The notes under the pieces are model-generated. The model was not told the DNA's origin. It saw only the letters and a list, made by a program, of their open reading frames with translations, and ran no database searches. From an uncultured Spirochaeta sp. (GTDB lineage: Bacteria; Spirochaetota; Spirochaetia; DSM-27196; Alkalispirochaetaceae), in the NCBI GenBank assembly GCA_913030605.1, contig CAJWEZ010000037.1:1-44424 (forward strand): a DNA stretch of 44,424 nucleotides, read 5' to 3'. Positions 1-7,983 of this stretch are shown here, piece by piece. Position numbers and translations under genes: made by a program. The stretch's first letter is position 1, and each line of letters begins with the position of its first letter.

Positions 1-2
1 CG

Positions 3-1415
3 AGGTCTGGGGAATTCTCGTTGCATTTTCGGGGAATTCAGGGTTGCACAAAACATGCGGGTATCGACGTGATCATTCTCCTGCTTACCCGTCGGTCCGA
101 TCGTCCGGACCTCACCGTGCTCGACAGTTACGGGATCGTGACGCTTGCGTGGATCATATCATGTCTTATCGGCGCCCTCCCTTTTCTGATCTGGAATCCC
201 GACATCGGTTTCGCGAATGCGGTCTTCGAATCTTCAAGCGGATTCACGACCACGGGTTCCACGATCTTCGCCGACGTTGAATCGCTGCCTCGATCGATTC
301 TTTTCTGGCGGGCAATCTCTCATTGGCTCGGTGGAATGGGAATGGTCGTGCTCGCTGTCGGACTCTTTCACAGCATGGGGATTGGCGCATTGTTCCTCAT
401 GCGCGCGGAAGCGCCGGGTCCCGAGGTTGAACGAACAAGCACCAGAATCTCAGCGACGGCGCGAATTCTATGGGTGACCTACACCGGTCTCACCGCCGGA
501 CAGGTAATATTGTATCTGTTTGGCGGTATGGGCCTGTTCGACGCGGTCACCCACGCATTTGCGACACTGGCTACGGGCGGTTTCTCGACGCGAAACGCGA
601 GTATCGCTGCGTTTCCGAGTTCGTACATCCAGTGGGTGACGATCGCGTTCATGATACTCGCCGGTGTCAATTTCGTGCTCTTCGTGCATCTGGCCCGTGG
701 TAACTTCAATCGCGTGCGTCTGGATTCCGAGCTCAAGACCTATTTCGGCATGTTCCTGAGTGCCATCGTGGTGGTGTCCATCAGTCTTTTTCGGGCATTT
801 CCCGATTCTCCGCCGGGAGACCTCATCCGCGACGCGGCGTTCCAAGTGGCGACCCTTTTTACGTCGACCGGATTCGCCACTCAGGATTACGTCCTGTGGC
901 CGGGGGCGGCCCGCGGTGTCCTTCTCATTTGTCTGTTCCTCGGCGCCTCGGCGGGGTCGACGAGTGGTGGCATTAAGGTGATTCACGTGGTCCTCAGCGC
1001 GAAGGCGATTCATCGGGAAGTGATGAAAGCGCGCCATCCACATGGAGTGTTCGGAATCTATGTCAACGGCGCGGTCGTCCACGATTCAGTGGTCGCGTCC
1101 GCCATGGCGTTCGTTCTGCTGTACATCGCAACCGTTCTCGTGTCGACCGTTGTTGTGGCCGGGTCTGGAGCGTCGATCGAAACCGCACTCACCGCAACGC
1201 TCGCTGCGATCGGGAATGTCGGTCCTGGCTTCAGCGGTGTGGGGCCAACCGAGAATTTCGGGTTTTTCCCCGCATCGACCAAAATATGGCTCAGCGCCGT
1301 GATGATTCTGGGCCGTCTCGAACTCGTCACAGTGGTGGCATTCGTACCGATCCTGGACCGTCACCGCGCGTTTACTCGCGCGCGCACCGTACGATGGAAC
1401 AATACCAGGCTCTGA
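3..1415 (+). CDS. trkH: TrkH-type potassium uptake membrane subunit (5' end outside window)
   Basis: This is the membrane-spanning K+ translocating subunit of a Trk/Ktr system, which normally works with a cytoplasmic TrkA gating protein. The four pore-loop repeats of the family are visible: SSSGFTTTGST near residue 70, ATLATGGFSTRN near 180, a third around FTSTGFATQ near 285, and GNVGPGFSGVG near 400. The family signature GRLE lies near the C-terminus. The frame is open to the left edge, so the N-terminal helices are missing. A TTG at 21 is in frame but has no ribosome-binding support, so I treat the gene as truncated by the window rather than starting there. The first ~20 residues do not look like the usual TrkH N-terminus. 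The G+C content appears lower than in the following genes. Confidence 0.9.
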   Translation, partial: RSGEFSLHFRGIQGCTKHAGIDVIILLLTRRSDRPDLTVLDSYGIVTLAWIISCLIGALPFLIWNPDIGFANAVFESSSGFTTTGSTIFADVESLPRSILFWRAISHWLGGMGMVVLAVGLFHSMGIGALFLMRAEAPGPEVERTSTRISATARILWVTYTGLTAGQVILYLFGGMGLFDAVTHAFATLATGGFSTRNASIAAFPSSYIQWVTIAFMILAGVNFVLFVHLARGNFNRVRLDSELKTYFGMFLSAIVVVSISLFRAFPDSPPGDLIRDAAFQVATLFTSTGFATQDYVLWPGAARGVLLICLFLGASAGSTSGGIKVIHVVLSAKAIHREVMKARHPHGVFGIYVNGAVVHDSVVASAMAFVLLYIATVLVSTVVVAGSGASIETALTATLAAIGNVGPGFSGVGPTENFGFFPASTKIWLSAVMILGRLELVTVVAFVPILDRHRAFTRARTVRWNNTRL

Positions 1416-1633
1416 CGCGACTCTGTTTAGCTTTTGTTCACGTCCGACCCGTCGGCGGAGGCCGGTTCCAGTTTCCACTGTGACGGAAACAGGATACCAT
1501 CGTACCAAAGCGGGCTCGATCCAATACGAACCGGTTCGCTTCACAGACGGCACAAAAAGTCACTCACACACATACTCTGAACCACGCTGAACCGGAGGTG
1601 CTGGGGGGTACCTTCGATGCCCGAGGTACATAG

Positions 1634-3154
1634 ATGGATCCGACAAACCGCGGCGGATACGACGGCGGCGATCTCTTCGCCCAGGTGTTCGCCCAACACG
1701 AAGCAGTAATGCTCTTGGTGGACCCGGAAAACGGGGCCTGGATAGTGGATGCCAACCGCGCCGCAGAGGCATTCTACGGCTACTCCCGGGACCACCTCCT
1801 GGCGATGACAGTCTTCGACATCAATACCCTCCCCGATGACGCGGTCCAGACCGCGCTGATGCAGGCATCCCTGCGGAATGTGGGACGGTTCGAGTTTCCC
1901 CACCGACGCCACGATGGGAGCGAACGGATCGTTGAGGTGTATTCCAGTCCCGTTCGCATTGGACGCCGCACGCTGCTTCACTCCATCGTCCGCGACGTCA
2001 CCGACGATCACCGAACGCGACAGGAGCTCCGGGAGAGCGAGAATCGTTTTCGGTCGGTGTTCCGTCACGCAACCGACGGCATCGCCCTCACCGACGAGTC
2101 CGGGATCGTGATCGAATGGAACGACGCACAGGTCCGGCTTACGGGCGTTCCGGAACGTGAGGCGATCGGGACACCGATCTGGGATCTCCAGTTGCGCGTC
2201 GCCGGCCCGGTGGACGATCCCGCGGCGATGCGAATCACGTTGCAGGCGCGTTTCAGCGAGTTGCTGAAGCACGGGATCCCCGAGTCACGCGGGGCACGCC
2301 TTCGCGTACCGATCCGGGTCGATGGAACTGAACGAATCATCGCGCACACGGCGTTCTCAATCGCCACCGCCCGGGGCCACCGCATTTGCAGCATCGCGCG
2401 GGATGTCACGGAGTCCCAGCAACTCCAGTCCCGGCTTCGGTCCGCACTGGATCAGAAAGAGGCGCTGATGCGCGAGATTCACCACCGGGTGAAAAACAAT
2501 CTCATGCTCGTGGCCTCACTATTGCGGCTCAAGGAACACGAGGCGGGTCCGACGGTTGATCTGTCCGATGTCCACGATCAGGTGAATGCGATCCGCGTCG
2601 TGTACGAAAAACTGTCAGACGCTGAGACACCGGGGATCGTTGAACTGCAGCCGTACCTCTCGGAACTCGTGCAGACCGTTTTCGGTCGGATCGCCGGCCG
2701 CCCGGTGGAGATTCGGGGTGTCATCGAGGACGTCCGGGTGGATACATCCCAGGCGGTCCCGCTCGGTCTGATCGTCAACGAACTGGCGACCAACACGATC
2801 AAACACGGTATGGCGGATGCGGAGACATCGGTGTTCTCGGTCGATCTCACCTGCGATTCAGCCTCCGGAAAGAAACGGTGCCGGCTGGTCGTGGCGAACA
2901 ACGGACCGCCGATCGCCGACGATGTGGATTTCGAACACCCGTCGACGCTGGGCCTCAAACTGATCGTGGCACTGGTGCGTCAGCTCGGCGGCCAGCTCGA
3001 GATCCACCGCGCACCCTCCCCCTCGTTTGTGATCCGTTTCGAGGCTGCAGTCGCAGGTCCTGGCGCCGCGGAAGCGGCCACGTCGGCACCTTCACAGTCG
3101 CTGCCGGCGGAGCGAGCCGCTTCCGGCAGAGCGGGCCGCTCCAGCGCCACCTGA
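1634..3154 (+). CDS. Sensor histidine kinase, PAS-PAS-HisKA_2-HATPase
   Basis: A 506-residue soluble two-component sensor. Two PAS/PAC modules occupy about residues 10-130 and 135-260, each ending in a typical RDVT segment. The phosphoacceptor helix carries EIHHRVKNN with His at 283-284, the HisKA_2 form seen in LytS/PdtaS-like kinases. The ATPase domain follows, with the N box NELATNTIKHG and a C-terminal LGLKLIVALVRQLGG. I see no transmembrane helices, so it should sense a cytoplasmic cue. The last ~35 residues are a low-complexity Ala/Ser/Arg tail. No response regulator is adjacent, so it is an orphan here. A GAGG 7 nt before the ATG supports the start. The 218-nt gap upstream holds nothing else I can name. 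Its stop codon abuts the stop codon of the opposing DOMON gene with no base between them. Confidence 0.9.
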   Translation: MDPTNRGGYDGGDLFAQVFAQHEAVMLLVDPENGAWIVDANRAAEAFYGYSRDHLLAMTVFDINTLPDDAVQTALMQASLRNVGRFEFPHRRHDGSERIVEVYSSPVRIGRRTLLHSIVRDVTDDHRTRQELRESENRFRSVFRHATDGIALTDESGIVIEWNDAQVRLTGVPEREAIGTPIWDLQLRVAGPVDDPAAMRITLQARFSELLKHGIPESRGARLRVPIRVDGTERIIAHTAFSIATARGHRICSIARDVTESQQLQSRLRSALDQKEALMREIHHRVKNNLMLVASLLRLKEHEAGPTVDLSDVHDQVNAIRVVYEKLSDAETPGIVELQPYLSELVQTVFGRIAGRPVEIRGVIEDVRVDTSQAVPLGLIVNELATNTIKHGMADAETSVFSVDLTCDSASGKKRCRLVVANNGPPIADDVDFEHPSTLGLKLIVALVRQLGGQLEIHRAPSPSFVIRFEAAVAGPGAAEAATSAPSQSLPAERAASGRAGRSSAT

Positions 3155-3700
3155 CTACAACTCCATCTCGAACGATCCCCGGGCGGCGTGGTAGGCGTCG
3201 AAATTGTCGGCTCCGTTGGGGCCGTGAGCCACGATCACCCTGTAGGTGGAACCGGGACGCAGGGGACGATCCGTCGGGTCGCCCGAGTCCAGGGGAATGG
3301 CAAAGGAGACCTGTGTGACCCCGTCGGATTCAGTTCCACTCGAGCGGATGATGTCGTCGCGACCGCCGTTGGCGGTGTCGCGACCATGGCTGGTGGCGCT
3401 GGTTCCCACATCGTCGGCGATACGGAGCTCTCCGTTTTCCACGTAGGCGATGATCATGTTGGCGTCGGCCATCATGCGGGTCGGGTCAAACCCGACGGCA
3501 ACCCAGCCGGTTGTGGCGGCGGTCATGCGCACCGAGAGGGTATCCCCGTCCACCCGCCATTGTACGTCCACTCCGGCGGCCTGGGCCCGCTGGTATCCGT
3601 CCGCCTGGGCGACCTGGGGCGCCGATTCGCCCTGTCCCCCGGCCGCTGCAATGGCGATCGCACTCACACACAGAGTGATCACTAGGGCAGTCTGTCGCAT
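3155..3700 (-). CDS. Secreted DOMON-domain protein
   Basis: A 181-residue exported protein. Residues 1-22 form a signal peptide, followed by a low-complexity stretch to about 35. The rest is a DOMON beta-sandwich: WRVDGDTLSVRMTA, the GWVAVGFDP turn, a Met-rich segment MMADANM, and the C-terminal strand VIVAHGPNG. In characterised DOMON proteins a Met and a His bind heme b or the pocket binds a sugar; Met and His candidates exist here but their role is inference. The start has an excellent AGGAGG five bases upstream. It lies 26 nt downstream of the lipoprotein gene on the same strand, so the two probably form an operon making envelope proteins, perhaps for electron transfer or ligand binding. 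Confidence 0.8.
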   Translation of the reverse strand: MRQTALVITLCVSAIAIAAAGGQGESAPQVAQADGYQRAQAAGVDVQWRVDGDTLSVRMTAATTGWVAVGFDPTRMMADANMIIAYVENGELRIADDVGTSATSHGRDTANGGRDDIIRSSGTESDGVTQVSFAIPLDSGDPTDRPLRPGSTYRVIVAHGPNGADNFDAYHAARGSFEMEL

Positions 3701-3726
3701 GAAGTCCTCCTTCTCCGGGGATCAAG

Positions 3727-4611
3727 TTATCGCGTTCGGATGGTGAGGTCCATTCCGGAGTACGTACCGTCGGGGGCTGTTGTCGGGAACCCCCGGTTGG
3801 TGGACCAGTCGCTGACCAGAGCGTAGAGGTCGCTGTCGGTGTTCTGGAGGTCCGATCTGGTCGCCGGCTGCCACTCGTTGGCGATCGCCTGGGCGCGCCA
3901 GGTGTCCGCCTGCAGGCCCAGGTAGGTCGTAACTCCCCAGTAGGTGTACTCGGTCACCTGGCAGGCGTAGTCGCAGGATTCGTCGCTGTAGGTGTACCAG
4001 GCGCCGGAGGGATACGAGGACGGCACCGAGGCGAAGTAGCCGCCGCGCGCCTGGTCCATCGCGTCGGCGACGTCGCTCCCGCGCGCCTCGCCCCACACGT
4101 CGGGGTAGACCTCGGCGAATCCGGTGTCGGTAACCAGATGCAGGACCTCCTCCAGCGCCGCGTCGAACCCGGTGGTGGAAGTCATGGGCCGGTCAAGGAC
4201 CAGCTCGTCGGCAACCATGCTGCCGACGCGGTTGCCGCCGCCGGGAAACGCACCGAAGTCCACCGACTCCAGTTCCTGTACCGAGGCGGCGATCACCATG
4301 ATCGAGTCGTTCGACGCCATGTGCTCCGCGACCGCGCTGTCGTCCGCAACTCCGTCGCCGTCTCCGTCCAGGTACTCCGCGAGGATCGCCGCACCGTGGC
4401 GCAGCTTCGCATCGGATACGGCGTCGGTGGCGACCACGGGGATGGCGAACACGTCGATCTCTTTTGTGAACTCATCGGGGATCGCGCCGCCGTCATCGGC
4501 GGGTGCCAGCAGGGCGCACGACCCGAGCGCCGTGACGGCGAAAACGGCAACCGTGACGGCGGCAGCGGTCACTCGTCCACCGCCGGCGTGTGTATCTCGA
4601 AACCATTTCAT
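3727..4611 (-). CDS. Conserved lipoprotein with Asp-rich (calcium-type) loop
   Basis: The 294-residue product has an N-terminal helix ending in ALGSC, a lipobox, so it should be a lipid-anchored envelope protein. Features include a DGDGDGVADD loop near residue 83, resembling thrombospondin-3/EF-hand calcium sites, a conserved-looking EEVLHLVTDTGF segment, and a motif ARGGYFASVPSSYPSGAW followed by two Cys (CDYAC). I recognise it as belonging to a widespread family of uncharacterised bacterial proteins but cannot name a function. I chose the ATG at 4611 rather than the longer open frame, because upstream codons only read through a tandem repeat. A promoter with TACCTT eight bases before this ATG supports the choice. 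It probably shares a transcript with the DOMON gene. Confidence 0.75.
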   Translation of the reverse strand: MKWFRDTHAGGGRVTAAAVTVAVFAVTALGSCALLAPADDGGAIPDEFTKEIDVFAIPVVATDAVSDAKLRHGAAILAEYLDGDGDGVADDSAVAEHMASNDSIMVIAASVQELESVDFGAFPGGGNRVGSMVADELVLDRPMTSTTGFDAALEEVLHLVTDTGFAEVYPDVWGEARGSDVADAMDQARGGYFASVPSSYPSGAWYTYSDESCDYACQVTEYTYWGVTTYLGLQADTWRAQAIANEWQPATRSDLQNTDSDLYALVSDWSTNRGFPTTAPDGTYSGMDLTIRTR

Positions 4612-4619
4612 CGCTCCAG

Positions 4620-4648
4620 AAGGTATCGCCGCGGCGGTGCGGGGGCAA
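4620..4648 (-). promoter_or_regulatory. Promoter of the lipoprotein/DOMON operon
   Basis: On the minus strand TTGCCC (4648-4643), a 17-nt spacer and TACCTT (4625-4620) end 8 nt before the ATG at 4611. The -35 lies inside the first copy of the 19-bp tandem repeat, so repeat number could affect this promoter. Predicted by eye; not mapped. Confidence 0.5.
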
Positions 4649-4734
4649 CCAGGCGGTGCGGGGGCAACCAGGCGGTGCGGGGGCAAACAGGCGGTGCGGA
4701 GGCGCCCGGCGGTGTGGGGGCGCCCGGCGCTGCG
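4633..4734. repeat. 19-bp tandem repeat between divergent genes
   Basis: Three near-identical 19-bp copies of ggcggtgcgggggcaacca (4633-4651, 4652-4670, 4671-4689, the last with one change) are followed by two 18-bp variants (4690-4707 and 4708-4725) and a partial copy. Each 19-bp copy carries gggcaa, which is TTGCCC on the minus strand, the -35 of the leftward promoter. The array lies between the lipoprotein start (4611) and the aldo/keto reductase promoter (4755). Confidence 0.95.
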
Positions 4735-4754
4735 TTCCGCGCCGCCCCGTGCCG

Positions 4755-4783
4755 TTGCGCACCGCCGCCGGCACTGCTACGCT
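4755..4783 (+). promoter_or_regulatory. Leaderless promoter of aldo/keto reductase
   Basis: TTGCGC (4755-4760), 17-nt spacer, TACGCT (4778-4783), then 6 nt to the ATG at 4790. There is no Shine-Dalgarno sequence, so the transcript should begin at or next to the start codon. Confidence 0.6.
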
Positions 4784-4789
4784 GGAACG

Positions 4790-5767
4790 ATGCAACGAAC
4801 ACTTGGGCGATCCGGTATTGAGGTAAGCGCCCTGGGCATGGGGTGCTGGGCGATCGGTGGTCCGTTCCACGCCGGGGGCGTGCAATCCGGCTGGGGTGAC
4901 GTGGACGACGCCGAGTCGGTTCGGGCGATCCGCGCGGCGATCGACGCCGGTGTCACGTTTTTCGACACCGCCGATGTCTACGGCGCCGGCCACAGCGAGC
5001 GCATTCTTGGGCAGGCGCTGGGGTCGGAGCGCCACGACGTGGTGGTAGCGACCAAGTTCGGCAACGTCTTCAACGAGCAAACCCGGGAGATCACCGGCTC
5101 CGATGCCTCGCCGACACACATTCGCCGCGCCTGCGAGGCGTCCCTGAAGCGACTGGGCCGCGACTACATCGACCTGCTGCAGTTTCACATCAACGAGTAC
5201 GATATCGATCGGGCTGCGGAGGTCCGGGACACGCTTCAGGACCTGACGCGGGAGGGCAAGATTCGCGCCTTCGGATGGAGCACGGACTGGCCCGAGCGGG
5301 CGGCCGTTTTTGCCGAGGCGCCTGCCTGCACCTCAGTTCAGTTTCAAATGAACGTTCTGGACGACAACCCTGCTATGCGCCGGTTCTGCGACCAGCAGAA
5401 CCTGGCGGCGATAAACCGCGGCCCGCTGGCGATGGGACTGCTCACCGGCAAATACGACCGCGGTGGTATCAGCGACCCCGCCGACGTCCGCGGCCCCAAC
5501 AGCCCCGACTGGATGAAGTACTTCGTGCGGGGAAAACCGAGCGAGGAGTTTTTGGGCCGGGTCGCCGCGATCCGCGACATCCTCACCACCGACGGCCGCA
5601 GCCTGGTGCAGGGCGCCCTCGCCTGGCTCTGGGCACGCAGCGGGCGAACGATCCCGATCCCGGGCTTCAAATCGGTGAAGCAGGTGCAGGAGAACGCCGG
5701 CGCCATGGCTTTTGGCCCGCTGAGTCAGGAGCAGGTCGCGGAAATCGACCGACTGCTGGACCGGTAG
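4790..5767 (+). CDS. Aldo/keto reductase
   Basis: A 325-residue NADPH-dependent oxidoreductase of the AKR (TIM-barrel) superfamily, reducing carbonyl substrates in the cytoplasm. Visible family features are the N-terminal RTLGRSGIEVSALGMG, the catalytic segment FFDTADVYGAGHSE (Asp and Tyr near residues 63 and 68), the catalytic Lys in VVATKFGN, the His in LLQFHIN, and the C-terminal cofactor region IPIPGFKSVKQVQEN. The frame stays open far upstream to 4124, but that part is only antisense to the lipoprotein gene and the tandem repeat. The ATG at 4790 begins the family homology exactly and has a promoter six bases before it. The length is normal. The substrate cannot be told from sequence; the neighbours give no pathway. 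Confidence 0.93.
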   Translation: MQRTLGRSGIEVSALGMGCWAIGGPFHAGGVQSGWGDVDDAESVRAIRAAIDAGVTFFDTADVYGAGHSERILGQALGSERHDVVVATKFGNVFNEQTREITGSDASPTHIRRACEASLKRLGRDYIDLLQFHINEYDIDRAAEVRDTLQDLTREGKIRAFGWSTDWPERAAVFAEAPACTSVQFQMNVLDDNPAMRRFCDQQNLAAINRGPLAMGLLTGKYDRGGISDPADVRGPNSPDWMKYFVRGKPSEEFLGRVAAIRDILTTDGRSLVQGALAWLWARSGRTIPIPGFKSVKQVQENAGAMAFGPLSQEQVAEIDRLLDR

Positions 5768-5779
5768 ACGCCGCGGCGG

Positions 5780-6574
5780 TCAGTACTCGATCTCGAGGCG
5801 CGCGCCCGCCGGCGCCGACAGCCACAGGAGGACGGGAAACTCGATCATCCAGACGTCCGGAAGCTCGGTTACGTCGAGTTGCGTCGTCTCCTCCGGAGTC
5901 ACCAGCCTCGCGGCAGATACCGTCCCCGCCAGTCGCCGGGAGATCATGAGACGGTACTTGGAGCCCCCGAGAAACGCGGCGGCCATCTGGTCCCCGCCGG
6001 CGGCGGCGTCGGTGCCCCCACCTTCCGCCAGCGGGATCGAGATTCCCTCATCGTTCACCCGCGGAACAAATGCGGCGTCGGCATCATTGTCCGGCAGCAT
6101 GCCGGAGTCTATGAGCGCGTCGAGCTGGTCCCGCCGGAGCTTGTAGCGCAGTTCGAACCCGTACTCGAACTCGGAGTTCACGGGGTTGTAGTTCGCCTGA
6201 ATGAAATCGGGGAGATCTCCGATGACGTCGTCTTCCTGCAGGTCGAACTCGTTCTCGAATACCTGGTCCATGTCCTGGGGATCGTCGGCGAAACTGTTGG
6301 CGAGTTCGAAGGCGCTTTTCTGCAGCGCCACGCGCAGGTAGACGTCCAGCGAATCGGCGGAACCGGAGATGTACTGCACCACCTCCACGCAGCCGGTCAG
6401 CGTCAGAACGAGCCCCGCCATGAGTATGACCTGAAGACGCCGAAGCCGTGGGCTGGAGGGAGGGCGAACGCTCGCAGGACGCCCAGTCCTCGGGCGATCA
6501 CCGGGCGGCCGGCAGCGGTTCGGCCACGTCGCCCGGGTCTCTGTGGCGGCGTCGGTGCTCGGGACCGTCATCAT
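5780..6574 (-). CDS. Putative lipoprotein, function unknown
   Basis: About 264 residues. The start overlaps the stop of the upstream thioesterase gene (TGATG), which argues for translational coupling and this start. That leaves an unusually long n-region of about 50 Pro/Arg-rich residues before a good lipoprotein signal, RLRRLQVILMAGLVLTLTGC. An ATG at 6421 lies inside the hydrophobic segment and would lose the basic residues, so it is less likely. The mature part is acidic, with DDPQDMDQVFENEFDLQEDD, and ends in a predicted beta-rich region. I recognise no family. It may be an envelope lipoprotein peculiar to this lineage. The stop lies 12 nt from the convergent aldo/keto reductase stop. Confidence 0.7.
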   Translation of the reverse strand: MMTVPSTDAATETRATWPNRCRPPGDRPRTGRPASVRPPSSPRLRRLQVILMAGLVLTLTGCVEVVQYISGSADSLDVYLRVALQKSAFELANSFADDPQDMDQVFENEFDLQEDDVIGDLPDFIQANYNPVNSEFEYGFELRYKLRRDQLDALIDSGMLPDNDADAAFVPRVNDEGISIPLAEGGGTDAAAGGDQMAAAFLGGSKYRLMISRRLAGTVSAARLVTPEETTQLDVTELPDVWMIEFPVLLWLSAPAGARLEIEY

Positions 6575-7065
6575 CAGTCCACCGGCCGGAACGCCGCCCC
6601 GCCCGGAAAGTGCAGCTTGCGCCGGGCGAGTTCCTCGCTGAACACGGCGTAGGTGCACCGGGCCGTGCTGAACAGCGCGCCGCTCCCGCCGTGGATCGTG
6701 ACTTCGATAACCGCATCGCGGCCACGGTCCTCCACCTGCCGCGCCGTGAGCAGAAACGGACCGTCGTCGGCCTGAGCCGGCCGATGGTAGGAGATCTGCA
6801 GATCCCGGGTCATACCGGCGGTGCCCCGCACGGCATGCAACCACCAGCCGCCGGTTTCGTCCGCCAGTGTGGCCTGAATCCCGCCGTGAATCACGCCGGG
6901 GTATCCTTCCAGCTCGGCGCGGGGCTCCCACCTGCTGTACACGGTGTCGCCGTCCACGAAGAACTGAAGCTGCAGCCCGGACCTGTTGTCCGGATCGCAT
7001 CCAAAGCAATGATAACCGTCGTGCCCGACGTAGGGGTTGGGCACCTGCTTCCCTCGAATGTCCAC
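6574..7065 (-). CDS. PaaI-family hotdog thioesterase
   Basis: A 163-residue hotdog-fold protein of the PaaI/YdiI type, which hydrolyses acyl-CoA thioesters. The family motif GVIHGGIQATLADETGGW lies near residues 57-74, with Glu/Asp in the helix following HGG as expected for the active site. The N-terminal CFGC pair is common in this subgroup. The start is the GTG at 7065. It is preceded at six bases by TATTCT and at 17 more by TTTACA, a leaderless promoter; the nearby ATG at 7070 is out of frame. The gene is the first of a two-gene unit with the lipoprotein. The acyl substrate is unknown. Confidence 0.88.
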   Translation of the reverse strand: MDIRGKQVPNPYVGHDGYHCFGCDPDNRSGLQLQFFVDGDTVYSRWEPRAELEGYPGVIHGGIQATLADETGGWWLHAVRGTAGMTRDLQISYHRPAQADDGPFLLTARQVEDRGRDAVIEVTIHGGSGALFSTARCTYAVFSEELARRKLHFPGGAAFRPVD

Positions 7066-7071
7066 GCCATG

Positions 7072-7123
7072 AGAATAGGCGCCGCGGGATCGCTTGTAAA
7101 CCGCACGCCAAACCCGATAGATT
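7072..7123. promoter_or_regulatory. Divergent leaderless promoters sharing one -35
   Basis: Leftward: TTTACA (7100-7095), 17 nt, TATTCT (7077-7072), 6 nt to GTG 7065. Rightward: TTGTAA (7094-7099), 18 nt, TAGATT (7118-7123), 7 nt to ATG 7131. The two -35 hexamers overlap by five bases, so two polymerases could not bind at once. No Shine-Dalgarno precedes either gene. Confidence 0.6.
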
Positions 7124-7130
7124 CGCGGCC

Positions 7131-7979
7131 ATGGCTGTACTTCTGGCGTCCCTGGCGGCGCTGTGTTTCGGTACCGCGGATTTCGCCGGCGGCGTCGCCA
7201 GCCGAAAGAACTCGGTACCCGCTGTCCTGATCTGGTCGCAACTGGCGGGACTCGCGATCGTCACCGGATTCGCCCTGGTGGACCGGGGCGTCCGCGCCGT
7301 GACCGCGGTCGACCTGGCGTGGGGTGCCGCCGCCGGTGTCGCCGGTATGGTGGGACTGGCGTTTCTGTATCGCGGCCTCGCCCGCGGCTACGTCTCGGTG
7401 GTCTCGCCGCTTACTGCGGTCACCGGCGCAGCGGTCCCGGTGATCTTCGGCGTGGCCACCGGCGAGGCGATCTCTCTCACCGCCGGTGTCGGAATCGGTG
7501 TGTCGCTCCCGGCGATCGTGCTCATGTCGTGGAATCCGGACGCCGGCCCGGTTCGCGCCGATCCGCGACGCATGCGCGCGTCCCTCTCGGACGCGTTGAT
7601 CTCCGGTGTGGGGTTCGGTCTGTTCTTCATCACGATCAGTCGGCCTGCGGGCGCTGCGGGTATGTGGCCCCTGGCGGCGGCCCGCCTCACGTCGGTCACG
7701 GTCATGCTGGCGGCGGCCACGGTGCGTCGAACCTCACGGCGCGTCGTCGCGGACTGGCCGATGGTCCTGGCAGCGGGGATTCTGGATATGTCCGCGAATA
7801 TCGCCTTCGTGGTGTCACTGCGCGTCGGCGTCCTGGCGATCGTCACGGTCATCGCGTCGGCCTACCCCGCCCAGACCGTCCTGCTCTCACGGCTGATCCA
7901 CGGCGAACGAATCGGTGTCGTCCGCGGCGCCGGAATCGCCCTGGCGCTGGTCGGCATCGGCCTGATGTCGATACCATAG
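7131..7979 (+). CDS. EamA/DMT-family transporter
   Basis: A 282-residue inner-membrane protein with about ten hydrophobic helices in two repeats, typical of the drug/metabolite transporter superfamily. The N-terminal LAALCFGTADFAGGVASRKN and the second-half GILDMSANIAFVVSLRVG, with AIVTVIASAYPAQTVLLSR, are characteristic EamA segments. The transported compound cannot be inferred. I place the start at the ATG at 7131, with TAGATT seven bases upstream; the longer open frame is antisense to the thioesterase gene. Its stop is 4 nt before the ATG of the SDR gene, so the two are likely co-transcribed. Confidence 0.9.
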   Translation: MAVLLASLAALCFGTADFAGGVASRKNSVPAVLIWSQLAGLAIVTGFALVDRGVRAVTAVDLAWGAAAGVAGMVGLAFLYRGLARGYVSVVSPLTAVTGAAVPVIFGVATGEAISLTAGVGIGVSLPAIVLMSWNPDAGPVRADPRRMRASLSDALISGVGFGLFFITISRPAGAAGMWPLAAARLTSVTVMLAAATVRRTSRRVVADWPMVLAAGILDMSANIAFVVSLRVGVLAIVTVIASAYPAQTVLLSRLIHGERIGVVRGAGIALALVGIGLMSIP

Positions 7980-7983
7980 ACAG

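Noticed and set aside
21..23. TTG as true start of TrkH
   Set aside because: The frame is open to the edge and no ribosome-binding site is seen; the N-terminal helices of the family are missing.
4633..4734. The 19-bp array as a CRISPR or iteron origin
   Set aside because: Copies are contiguous with no spacers, no cas or replication gene is near, and the unit is GC-rich coding-like sequence.
4124..4789. N-terminal extension of the aldo/keto reductase frame
   Set aside because: It is antisense to the lipoprotein gene and runs through the tandem repeat; family homology and promoter place the start at 4790.
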